A stretch of DNA of 12,945 bases from JBCBKZ01 sp039026975 (GTDB lineage Bacteria; Bacteroidota; Bacteroidia; J057). A model generated the notes under the pieces. It worked only from the letters and a program-made list of their open reading frames with translations. It was not told the origin of the DNA and made no database searches. The position numbers were made by a program, and so were the translations under genes. Within the stretch, counting starts at the first letter, position 1. Every line of letters begins with the position of its first letter. Shown one piece after another: positions 1 through 6,521 of the stretch. The DNA is taken from the NCBI GenBank assembly GCA_039026975.1, contig JBCCLI010000167.1, forward strand, positions 1 through 12,945, written 5' to 3'.

Positions 1-1
1 G

Positions 2-3000
2 CATAACTATGGAGATGAGTCCAGGGGAGAAATCATCATGGCTCCTAATGGCGACTGTGTATTCACAGCAAGTTCCCAATCAAATAATTTCCCAGTAAGT
101 AGTGGAGCTGCCCAACCAGCATATGGAGGTATGCAGGATATAGTGGTAGTCAGAATGACACAAGATATGAGCACCATCGTATCATCCACCTACATGGGGG
201 GAAATGGAGAAGATGCTGGGTATGGAATCAAGATGAAATCAGACGGTTCATACGTCATAGCCGGGGGTACTGGCAGTAATAATTTCCCTGCTACTGCTGG
301 AGGGTGGCAGTCTTCTTTTAATGGAGGAAGTACGGATGGAGTGGTGAGTTGGATCAGTCCAGATATGAGGGCCATCTGGCAAAGTACCTACTTAGGTACG
401 TCTGCCTATGACCAGGCCTATTTTGTAGAGTTAGATGAAAATGAGAATGTTTACCTGGCCGGTCAGTCTGAAGGGAGCATGCCCATCCAACCTGCCATTT
501 CCAGTGGGAAGACTAGTATTTACAGTAATCCCGACTCAAGGCAGTTTATTCTCAAGTTATCATCAGACCTTAGTGACATGCTATATGCTACTACAGTAGG
601 CGCTGTGGGAAGCAGAGTAGCTGATATTGTCCCTACGGCATTCTTAATAGACCAGTGTGAGAATGTGTACTTGTCGGGGTGGGGAGGAGAAGTGAACAAT
701 GGGCAGAATGGACCAGGTGGATACACCTTTAATATGCCTCTTACTTCAGATGCGTTACAGTCTAATACTGATGGCAGTGATTTTTACCTGTTAGTGTTAT
801 CCCGGGATGCAGAACTCCTTACCTATGGTTCCTACTTTGGTGGCCGGAACTCAGATAGTAGGGGAGAACATGTGGATGGGGGAACCAGTAGGTTTGACGC
901 CAGTGGCCAGATCTATCAGGCTGTATGTGCCGGATGTGGAGGGGAGTCTACTTTTCCTTCTACCCCCACAGCATTCAGTAGAACTAATAATAGCTCTAAC
1001 TGCAACATGGCAGTGTTTAAGATGCAGTTTGACCTATCCGGAGTGATAGCTAATTATTTACCCCTGGATGAAAACCAGGACCCTTTACCGGATAATGCAG
1101 GTTGTGCTCCTCTTACGGTTAACTTTGATAATATAAGCACAGAGAAAAGTAGCCTTAGCTCCTGGCTTTGGGACTTTGATGATAGTGGAAACACCTCTAC
1201 GGTAAAATCCCCTCAGTATACCTTTACCCAGCCGGGTATATATGATGTCATGCTTATTCTCTCTGATCCCTTAAGCTGTAATGAAGCAGATACCATCGTA
1301 AAAGTGATAGAAGTATATGATATTCCGGATGCAGCGGCTGGAAATGATACCACTATTTGTGTAGGAGATGCTATCACCTTAAACGGGTCTGGTACTGGAA
1401 CGCCCATCTGGACACCTGCTGGGAGTTTGTCTGCCACAGATGTGTTCATGCCTACAGCCACACCTACAGTAGAAACAGCTTACGTACTCAACATTACAGA
1501 TGTAAATGGGTGTACTAATGAAGATACCGTCTCGGTTTCTATAGATGACTTACTGCAGGTAGATGCTGGTAATGATACATTAGTGTGTGAGAATACCAGC
1601 CTTACCCTGAGGGCCAATGCTACTGGAGCTTCTCTATATGCATGGTCGCCTGCCCTACAATTAATAGATGCCGCGGTTTTACAGCCTCAGGTAAGTCCCC
1701 TTTCCTCTTCTACTATGTTCACGGTGGTAGCTAGTAGCGCTATTGGGTGTACGGTTACAGACTCCATATTTGTAGAAGTATTTTCCATAAACCTGAATTC
1801 AGACACATCTGTCTGCAGAGGAGATTCTGTTCAGTTATCCTCAATTGGGAACGCAAGTAGCTGGCAGTGGTCTCCTGCTACAGGGCTAAGTAATCCTACT
1901 ATCGCCTCTCCTGTGGCCAGCCCTGATCAGACCACTACTTATCAACTGTTAGCACAAGATGCTAGCGGCTGCCAAAGTACGCAGGATGTAGAGGTTTCTG
2001 TTAGAGATTTACCCTTGGTGGCAGCTGGCATTGACCAGCAAATCTGCGGAACTGGAACAGTAAACTTGCAAGCAAGTGGCGCACTTACCTATGTGTGGAC
2101 GCCTGCTTCCAGCTTGAGCGCTCCTGCTTCAGCACTAACAGCGGCAAGTCCTACGGTTACTACTACTTATACCGTAGAAGGAAGAGATGCCTTTGGATGT
2201 GAAGCTACTGATGATGTTACAGTTTCTGTGGCTCCTTTACCAGATGTGCAAGCAGGTCCGGATGAAATCCTCTGTTTAGGGGATACTACCCGCTTATCAG
2301 TTAGTGGGGGTATTTCTTTTTCATGGACCCCCGCTACTTCATTATCCTCTTCATCTATTGAGAATCCGCTAGCCTTCCCCTCTGTTACCACTGATTTTAT
2401 AGTAACCGGGAGAAATACCTTTGGGTGCGTGGGAATGGATACCCTTACCGTAGAGGTAGTGTCTCCTCCTCAAGTAAGTATCCAAGGGCCAGCAAGCATT
2501 TGTACAGGCCAGCGTGTTACCCTTCAGGCCTCAGGTGCAGATAGCTATCTATGGAATACAGGAGAAACAGCCAGCGCTATTGATGTTTCTCCCTTTAATA
2601 TGACTACTTACTGGGTCAGGGGAGAAAGGCAGGGTTGTGCAGGAGATAGCGCAGCCAAGACCATTAGCGTTTTTAATGATTTCCCACTGGCAGATTTTGC
2701 TGCTACTCCTACTTCAGGTTTTATCCCCTTAGCGGTTCAGTTTGTAGATAATAGCCTGGGGGCCGACAGGGTACAATGGTTATTTGGAGATGGGAATAGT
2801 AGCCAGGATATGTCTCCTCTTCACACCTATACCCGAAAAGGAGATTATGAGGCCATCTTAGTGGCCTATTCTCCCAATAACTGTCCAGATACGGCCTCTA
2901 TGCTGATAGAGGTGCTAGGGCCGGCAGTGTTTGTACCTACTGCTTTTACCCCAAACGGGGATGGAAATAATGATGAATTCCAGCTCACCATTTTGGGCTT

Positions 3001-3193
3001 TGAAGAATTCTCTATTTCCATCTACAGTCGGTGGGGGGTAAAGGTATTTTCCTCAGCGGATAGGAATTTCAGCTGGGATGGCATCTACAAGGGAGAGGCC
3101 TTACCAGAAGGAGCCTATGTGTATGTCATAGAAGGGGAACACTCCGGCGGCCAACCATACTCAAAAGGGGGAACCCTCACCATTATCCGATGA
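2..3193 (+). CDS. Large T9SS-secreted multidomain surface protein (5' end outside window)
   Basis: The frame is open to the first base of the window, so the true start and any signal peptide lie upstream; residue numbers here count from the Met at 38. Residues 1-345 are glycine- and serine-rich with recurring 'D..YLAG/D..VYLSG' strands, like the SBBP/beta-propeller region of large Bacteroidota adhesins, and include a CAGCGG motif. A PKD domain (about 355-428, with WLWDFDD and a YTF..PG pattern) is followed by six Ig-like repeats (429-881), a second PKD (about 882-962, WLFGDG and HTYTRKGDY) and a C-terminal domain (966-1051) starting near FTPNGDGNNDEF. That last domain matches the type-B gliding-motility/T9SS sorting family, so the protein is expected to cross the outer membrane by T9SS and be surface-attached or released. 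No catalytic domain is visible; adhesion or matrix function is an inference. A helical-repeat gene begins 6 nt after the stop. Confidence 0.93.
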   Translation, partial: HNYGDESRGEIIMAPNGDCVFTASSQSNNFPVSSGAAQPAYGGMQDIVVVRMTQDMSTIVSSTYMGGNGEDAGYGIKMKSDGSYVIAGGTGSNNFPATAGGWQSSFNGGSTDGVVSWISPDMRAIWQSTYLGTSAYDQAYFVELDENENVYLAGQSEGSMPIQPAISSGKTSIYSNPDSRQFILKLSSDLSDMLYATTVGAVGSRVADIVPTAFLIDQCENVYLSGWGGEVNNGQNGPGGYTFNMPLTSDALQSNTDGSDFYLLVLSRDAELLTYGSYFGGRNSDSRGEHVDGGTSRFDASGQIYQAVCAGCGGESTFPSTPTAFSRTNNSSNCNMAVFKMQFDLSGVIANYLPLDENQDPLPDNAGCAPLTVNFDNISTEKSSLSSWLWDFDDSGNTSTVKSPQYTFTQPGIYDVMLILSDPLSCNEADTIVKVIEVYDIPDAAAGNDTTICVGDAITLNGSGTGTPIWTPAGSLSATDVFMPTATPTVETAYVLNITDVNGCTNEDTVSVSIDDLLQVDAGNDTLVCENTSLTLRANATGASLYAWSPALQLIDAAVLQPQVSPLSSSTMFTVVASSAIGCTVTDSIFVEVFSINLNSDTSVCRGDSVQLSSIGNASSWQWSPATGLSNPTIASPVASPDQTTTYQLLAQDASGCQSTQDVEVSVRDLPLVAAGIDQQICGTGTVNLQASGALTYVWTPASSLSAPASALTAASPTVTTTYTVEGRDAFGCEATDDVTVSVAPLPDVQAGPDEILCLGDTTRLSVSGGISFSWTPATSLSSSSIENPLAFPSVTTDFIVTGRNTFGCVGMDTLTVEVVSPPQVSIQGPASICTGQRVTLQASGADSYLWNTGETASAIDVSPFNMTTYWVRGERQGCAGDSAAKTISVFNDFPLADFAATPTSGFIPLAVQFVDNSLGADRVQWLFGDGNSSQDMSPLHTYTRKGDYEAILVAYSPNNCPDTASMLIEVLGPAVFVPTAFTPNGDGNNDEFQLTILGFEEFSISIYSRWGVKVFSSADRNFSWDGIYKGEALPEGAYVYVIEGEHSGGQPYSKGGTLTIIR
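1322..2680 (+). repeat. Six tandem Ig-like repeats within the T9SS-secreted protein
   Basis: Six consecutive units of roughly 72-78 residues (about 225 nt each) are visible in the translation. Most open with a proline/aspartate-rich 'P.v.AG.D..iC.G' strand, most carry a central 'W(S/T)PA..L' core, and each closes with 'TtY.v...d..GC...D.v.V.V'. Each unit has two cysteines: one near its start (TICVGD, LVCENT, SVCRGD, QICGTG, ILCLGD, SICTGQ) and one near its end (NGCTNE, IGCTVT, SGCQST, FGCEAT, FGCVGM, QGCAGD). The constant pairing suggests one disulfide per unit, sensible in an extracellular protein. The sixth unit is the most diverged, with WNTGET replacing the WTPA core. The repeats are similar in protein but not near-identical in DNA, so the array is old rather than a recent tandem expansion. 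Confidence 0.85.
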
Positions 3194-3199
3194 AAATAT

Positions 3200-3724
3200 A
3201 TGCCTGCCTCATTTGAAGATATGCTTAAAGGGGGACATCCTAATTCCTTAGGCAGAACGCTGCAAGTAGTGGAAATGGTGGAACATGACCCTTCTCTTAT
3301 GGAAGAGCTATACGCCTGTTACAGGAGTGAGGATGAAGTGGTAAGGCTAAGAACCTCTAATGCTTTCAAGAGAATTACTAAATCCCATAAAGACTGGGTA
3401 ACCCCTTACCTAGATAAGTTCTTACACGAAATTTCTGAACTTGATCAGGCCTCCGCACGATGGACACTTGCCCAAATTTGCTTATTGATGACTTATGATA
3501 TGACAGCTGAGCAAATGAACCGGGCCAAGGAAGTTCTTAAGCATAACCTGACCACCCAAACGGATTGGATTGTACTCACTCAGACTATGGAAACGCTGGG
3601 TAAGTGGGCTAAGAAAGATATAATCCTAAAAAAATGGATGCTTCCCCATTTGGAGAAGCATACCCAAGATAATAGAAAGTCGGTAGCAGGGAAGGCCCAG
3701 AAAATCTTGAGCCTCCTGCGTTGA
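3200..3724 (+). CDS. Conserved-looking HEAT/ARM-like helical repeat protein, function unknown
   Basis: This 174-residue protein has no signal peptide or membrane segment, so it is probably cytoplasmic. It is predicted almost wholly alpha-helical, with amphipathic helices of 15-20 residues separated by short turns. Segments such as EDEVVRLRTSNAFKRITKS and DNRKSVAGKAQKILSLL have the look of HEAT/ARM repeat helices; the RxxxxxAFxxI spacing is typical of HEAT-like scaffolds. No catalytic motif is visible. The start lies 6 nt after the stop of the T9SS-secreted protein, so the two are probably co-transcribed, although a cytosolic helical protein has no obvious role with a secreted substrate. Its stop is 2 nt from the stop of the convergent minus-strand gene. 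A protein-binding scaffold is the most that can be inferred. Confidence 0.8.
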   Translation: MPASFEDMLKGGHPNSLGRTLQVVEMVEHDPSLMEELYACYRSEDEVVRLRTSNAFKRITKSHKDWVTPYLDKFLHEISELDQASARWTLAQICLLMTYDMTAEQMNRAKEVLKHNLTTQTDWIVLTQTMETLGKWAKKDIILKKWMLPHLEKHTQDNRKSVAGKAQKILSLLR

Positions 3725-3726
3725 TC

Positions 3727-4146
3727 CTATAGTATGTTAGTTTCCCTTTCTCCAGGAATGACCAGTTTAAGGGTCTTCCCATCATTGATACTCACCAAGT
3801 TCACTTTATCCAAGTAAGGTCGTTCTATATACCAAGCGTTATTTAGAATTTCTGATATAGGTTCCTGCTCAGGTATATGTAAGTATAAGGCTGAATTTTT
3901 GTACTCCCACTTTCCTTCTACTATGTGAGTTGGAGTATACACCTTGAGAAGTCCATCTGATTCCAGCTCTAATCTATAATTCTCAATCTGCTCAGATGCA
4001 GACTCCTCATGCTTCTTATATACATCAATTTCCCAAACCACGCTTTCCTTACTGTCTATTAATCCATAGTCTGAGAAAGCCAGCCCAGCATTATGCGGAA
4101 TGCTGAGTAAAAACGGTAAAAATAAGGCGTATAAAGCCATAATCAT
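3727..4146 (-). CDS. Small exported protein of unknown function
   Basis: The 139-residue product begins with a hydrophobic stretch (residues 3-15, ALYALFLPFLLSI) followed by a small-residue segment ending GLA, consistent with a Sec signal peptide cut near residue 23. There is no lipobox cysteine, so it is expected to be soluble in the periplasm or outside. The mature part alternates hydrophobic and polar residues (LELESDGLLKVY, GKWEYKNSALYLHI, LVSINDGKTLKLVI), suggesting a small beta-barrel or sandwich like the lipocalin-like proteins common in this phylum; this is fold-level resemblance only. Two in-frame starts are 6 nt apart (4146 and 4140); neither has a Shine-Dalgarno sequence. It stands alone on the minus strand, convergent with the gene at 3200 and divergent from the SPFH gene at 4318. 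I do not recognise the family. Confidence 0.65.
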   Translation of the reverse strand: MIMALYALFLPFLLSIPHNAGLAFSDYGLIDSKESVVWEIDVYKKHEESASEQIENYRLELESDGLLKVYTPTHIVEGKWEYKNSALYLHIPEQEPISEILNNAWYIERPYLDKVNLVSINDGKTLKLVIPGERETNIL

Positions 4147-4186
4147 TCTTATTAACGGTGGAAAATTCTACTGTTTCTTTCCACTA

Positions 4187-4217
4187 TTTTATACGTAAAA
4201 AAGTCAAAGTAGTTTTG
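4187..4217 (+). promoter_or_regulatory. Candidate Bacteroidota-type promoter for the SPFH lipoprotein gene
   Basis: TAGTTTTG at 4210-4217 matches the Bacteroidota -7 element TAnnTTTG exactly. A TTT at 4187-4189, 20 nt upstream, is a poor -33 element because TTG is expected. Transcription would start near 4224 and leave a leader of about 90 nt before the ATG at 4318. The 171-nt gap between the divergent starts is very AT-rich, so a chance match is possible. Confidence 0.4.
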
Positions 4218-4317
4218 CTTTAATTTTAAATTGTAATACTACTAAATATGATAGTAAAACTTTTAATTCTGGCTTTCGTATCTGAACATAAGTTTCATCT
4301 ATAAAGCTTATAACCTT

Positions 4318-5106
4318 ATGAGATATACCCCCTTGCTTTTTTTCTCAGTAGTTGGCTTGTGGCTACTTTCCAGTTGTGCTACCATTAGACCAGGAGAGGT
4401 AGGTATGAAGCAAACCTTCGGTAAGTTAGAAGCAGAAGTATATGAACCTGGATTAGTGGGATTTAATCCCATAGGTACCAGAATAGTAAAAGTGCCAACA
4501 AGAACGGTAAACAGAGAAGTGGTACTGAACCTACCTTCTAAGGATGGACTGAATGTTAGATCTGAAATATCTATTCTCTACAGAATAAATGGACAGAAGG
4601 CCCCTAAGGTGGTAGAAGAAGTAGGCCTTAACTATGAAGAAGTAGTCATACTGAGTGTCTTCAGGTCAGCAGCTGCAGATGTCTGTTCTCGCTTTTTAGC
4701 TAAAGACATGTATACAGCTAGTAGGGTAGAAATAGAGAAGCAGATTCAGGCTCAAATGCAGGAAATTCTCCAGCCGAGAGGATTTGAAATAGAAAATGTA
4801 CTGATGAAAAGTATCCAGCTTCCCACGGGCCTAGTGCAAGCCATAGAAGATAAGCTGGAAGCAGAGCAGAATGCCCAACAAATGACCTTTGAGCTTCAGC
4901 GGGAAGAATTAGAGGCCCAAAGAAAAATCATAGAAGCCAAAGGGATCAGAGATGCACAAAAAATCATTGAGGCCGGACTTACGGAAAAGATCATTCAGTG
5001 GCAAACTATAGATGCGTTCAAAAGCCTAGCGAGTGCACCAGGTTCCAGGCTCATCATTACAGATGGAAAAGCCCCCTTGCTGATTAATGAAGATATGGAT
5101 GAGTAA
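4318..5106 (+). CDS. SPFH/band-7 (prohibitin-like) lipoprotein
   Basis: This 262-residue protein begins with a lipoprotein signal peptide: basic start, hydrophobic run, then lipobox LSSC with the acylated cysteine at residue 20. The rest follows the prohibitin/stomatin plan: a band-7 beta domain (about 22-130, with RPGEVGMKQTFGK, the prohibitin-like VPTRTVNREVVLNLPSKDGL and an IxYRI strand), then a helix rich in E, Q, K and R (about 140-225) that should form coiled-coil oligomers, and a short tail with KAPLLINEDMDE. SPFH proteins form large ring assemblies that organise membranes or modulate proteases such as FtsH. Most bacterial members have an N-terminal transmembrane helix; here a lipid anchor places the protein on the periplasmic side of the inner membrane or on the outer membrane. 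An exported TPR gene follows 86 nt downstream and may be functionally linked. The family call is firm; the role is not. Confidence 0.9.
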   Translation: MRYTPLLFFSVVGLWLLSSCATIRPGEVGMKQTFGKLEAEVYEPGLVGFNPIGTRIVKVPTRTVNREVVLNLPSKDGLNVRSEISILYRINGQKAPKVVEEVGLNYEEVVILSVFRSAAADVCSRFLAKDMYTASRVEIEKQIQAQMQEILQPRGFEIENVLMKSIQLPTGLVQAIEDKLEAEQNAQQMTFELQREELEAQRKIIEAKGIRDAQKIIEAGLTEKIIQWQTIDAFKSLASAPGSRLIITDGKAPLLINEDMDE

Positions 5107-5110
5107 AGTA

Positions 5111-5175
5111 GTAGTTAGTTGATGGTTGATTAATTGTACCATAATCGGTCAGTGGCGAGTGCGCAGCTGGCCGAT
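5111..5175 (+). repeat. Degenerate heptamer repeats ending in a 9-bp stem-loop
   Basis: The gap between the SPFH and TPR genes holds two clusters of 7-nt units. The first is GTAGTTA-GTTGATG-GTTGATT (5111-5131); the second is GTCAGTG-GCGAGTG (5148-5161). The second cluster lies within an imperfect hairpin: ATCGGTCAG (5144-5152) pairs with CTGGCCGAT (5167-5175) over 9 bp with one G-T wobble. The top of the loop can form a further GCG/CGC stem around an AGTG tetraloop (5155-5164). The second half is more GC-rich than the flanking intergenic DNA. No T-run follows, so it is not a classical terminator. It resembles the degenerate heptamer minisatellites I have seen between genes in other Bacteroidota; that link is from memory. 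Confidence 0.5.
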
Positions 5176-5192
5176 ATTAACCTACTCCTATC

Positions 5193-5531
5193 ATGAGAAA
5201 AATATGGATCATCATTACCTTCTTCCTTCTGGGAAACTATGCAGTCAGTTTTGCCCAGTATGTTGAAAAAAGGGTACTAGAGGGAAACGTCCATTTCCTA
5301 TCCCAGGAGTATCATGAAGCCTTAAATGCCTACAGTGAGGTACTGGTTCAAAATCCTAAGCATGCAGAAGCCTATTTAAGAAGAGGTCTCACCTTCAGAG
5401 CTATAGGAGATTCAGAAAGGTACCTGCTTGATTTTCAGCAGGTAGCTAAACTAGACCCAGAAATGTTATTCAGATACAGAACGGGGAGAAGCTATTTCCC
5501 GGCCTCCCTAAAGGAGAAAGGGAAAGAATAG
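5193..5531 (+). CDS. Small exported tetratricopeptide-repeat protein
   Basis: The 112-residue product starts with a clear Sec signal peptide (MRKIWIIITFFLLGNYAVSFA, cut before QYVEK at about residue 22). The mature part is about 90 residues, enough for two TPR units: roughly 26-59 (GNVHFLSQEYHEALNAYSEVL) and 60-93 (AEAYLRRGLTFRAIGDSERYLLDF), with the expected small and aromatic residues (A..AYLRRGL..RAIGD). The second unit ends at KLDPE, a typical TPR boundary. A charged, lysine-rich tail follows. It should be periplasmic and act as a protein-binding adaptor. It lies 86 nt downstream of the SPFH lipoprotein on the same strand and may share its transcript, unless the intervening stem-loop attenuates it. 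No Shine-Dalgarno sequence precedes the start. Confidence 0.82.
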   Translation: MRKIWIIITFFLLGNYAVSFAQYVEKRVLEGNVHFLSQEYHEALNAYSEVLVQNPKHAEAYLRRGLTFRAIGDSERYLLDFQQVAKLDPEMLFRYRTGRSYFPASLKEKGKE

Positions 5532-5549
5532 CGTATCCTCCCGTACTTT

Positions 5550-5586
5550 ATGGGCAAAGCATATGATCACACATGGCTTTGCCTAT
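5550..5586. terminator. Hairpin between convergent genes, possible shared terminator
   Basis: An 11-bp stem (5550-5560 with 5576-5586, core GGCAAAGC/GCTTTGCC, one G-T wobble) encloses a 15-nt loop. It starts 18 nt after the stop of the TPR gene and 82 nt beyond the stop of the convergent HAD gene. The sequence after it on the plus strand is only loosely pyrimidine-rich (CTTCTCTT), so it is a weak intrinsic terminator at best; it may instead protect 3' ends. The rest of the gap to 5667 shows no gene. Confidence 0.5.
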
Positions 5587-5667
5587 CTTCTCTTGATCCA
5601 TAATTAGGCCTACTTCATAGGATATACCTGGATGAGTTAGCTGTCAGTCGGGAATACAATACAGCGT

Positions 5668-6282
5668 TTAGGAAAGGATGTCTTCCAGCTCTTGGGCTAG
5701 GCTTTTATGGCTAGTAAGGTGGATAGTCTTAAACCCTAGGGCCTGGGCTGTTTCTATATTTGCCTGGCTATCATCTATGAAAAGGGACTTTTCTGCCGTA
5801 AGCTGGTATCTTTCTACCATCAGGTCAAAAATTTCTCTATCCGGTTTGGCCATCTTTTCTGCTCCAGAGACTATAATTCCCTTGAAGATGTTAAAGAAGT
5901 CGTAGTCTTCATACACCAGCGGGAAGGTTTGGTGAGACCAGTTGGTGAGACCGTATAAGCTGTAGGGCCCATTCGCCAGACTTCTCAATATGGCTACATT
6001 CTCTTCTATGGGACCTCCCAGCATTTCTATCCATCTATGATAGAAGGCAGCTATTTCTGCTTTATACCCTGGAAACTCTTCTTGCTTGAGCTTGATAGCT
6101 TCTTCCAGGTCCCTCCCGGCATCTTGCTGATGATTCCACTCACTGGTACATACGTAAGCCAGGAACCATTCTATCTTCTCCTCAGAATCAAAAATCTTTC
6201 TGTATAAATACCTGGGATCCCAGTCCATTAGGACTCCTCCAAAGTCAAATATGATGGTATCAATGAGGGGATGTTTATTCAT
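5668..6282 (-). CDS. HAD-superfamily hydrolase (YihX-like, HAD-IA)
   Basis: The 204-residue protein has the four HAD motifs in order: nucleophile D13 in IIFDFGGVLMDWDP, T113 in GLTNWS, K146 in KMAKPDREIF, and the metal-binding acidic pair D170-D171 in LFIDDSQANIETAQ. A helical cap sits between motifs I and II (about residues 24-90). These features place it with sugar- and nucleotide-phosphate phosphatases of the YihX/haloacid-dehalogenase-like group. As in YihX, the position two after the nucleophile is glycine rather than aspartate. The frame stays open to a Met at 6354, but those 24 extra residues lack HAD character; starting at 6282 gives the usual family length and puts motif I near residue 10, so I chose it. 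The substrate cannot be read from sequence. It is divergent from miaB. Confidence 0.9.
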   Translation of the reverse strand: MNKHPLIDTIIFDFGGVLMDWDPRYLYRKIFDSEEKIEWFLAYVCTSEWNHQQDAGRDLEEAIKLKQEEFPGYKAEIAAFYHRWIEMLGGPIEENVAILRSLANGPYSLYGLTNWSHQTFPLVYEDYDFFNIFKGIIVSGAEKMAKPDREIFDLMVERYQLTAEKSLFIDDSQANIETAQALGFKTIHLTSHKSLAQELEDILS

Positions 6283-6521
6283 TTCTTTGGGTTGAATGTG
6301 GATCTGGTAGGGTAAATTGCAAATAGCAGCGTAGAAAAGGAACTGCCTACCCATCCTTCATGAGCAGATTACCTACATCAGGAGGAGAACAGAACTTTAT
6401 ACTTTCCTGCCAAAATGTCACCCTTGGATGTAATTTTTGTATATTAGCACTCCCAATTACCCAAAGTAGATGTAAATATCCTGCCCCGCCTTCACACGAG
6501 GGGGAAGGAATAACTGTAGTA
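6283..6521. other. Divergent intergenic region between HAD gene and miaB, with a GC-rich palindrome
   Basis: No convincing gene occupies this 239-nt gap, although the miaB frame happens to stay open through much of it. At 6489-6508 CCTTC and GAAGG can pair around a 10-nt loop, inside a C-rich/G-rich stretch (6484-6508) unlike the AT-rich surroundings. It resembles the short CCCC.../...GGGG palindromes dispersed between genes in many bacteria. It would lie in the miaB leader. Confidence 0.45.
6431..6439 (+). promoter_or_regulatory. Weak candidate -7 element for the miaB operon
   Basis: TAATTTTTG resembles TAnnTTTG but is one base longer, and no TTG lies 17-23 nt upstream. It is the best candidate in the gap and would give a leader of about 75 nt. 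It is listed because the operon needs a promoter in this region. Confidence 0.25.

Noticed and set aside
38..189. Short antisense and alternate-frame open frames overlapping the large secreted protein
   Set aside because: They lack family resemblance and are expected in a long open frame; the plus-strand frame has coherent domains throughout.
4203..4211. TACTTTG on the minus strand as a promoter for the exported protein at 3727-4146
   Set aside because: It has only one base between TA and TTTG rather than two, and no TTG at the right distance upstream.
5531..5667. Gap between the TPR and HAD genes examined for a small gene or tRNA
   Set aside because: Only the hairpin at 5550-5586 stands out; there is no cloverleaf and no convincing short reading frame.
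6283..6354. 24-residue N-terminal extension of the HAD hydrolase
   Set aside because: It has no HAD character and would move motif I away from its usual position near the N-terminus; the start at 6282 fits the family.
6360..6521. Possible 54-residue N-terminal extension of MiaB containing cysteines (CQNVTLGCNFC)
   Set aside because: The stretch includes a GC-rich palindrome and a promoter-like element and does not resemble MiaB N-termini. The CxxxC-like spacing is probably chance; the true cluster cysteines are further in.
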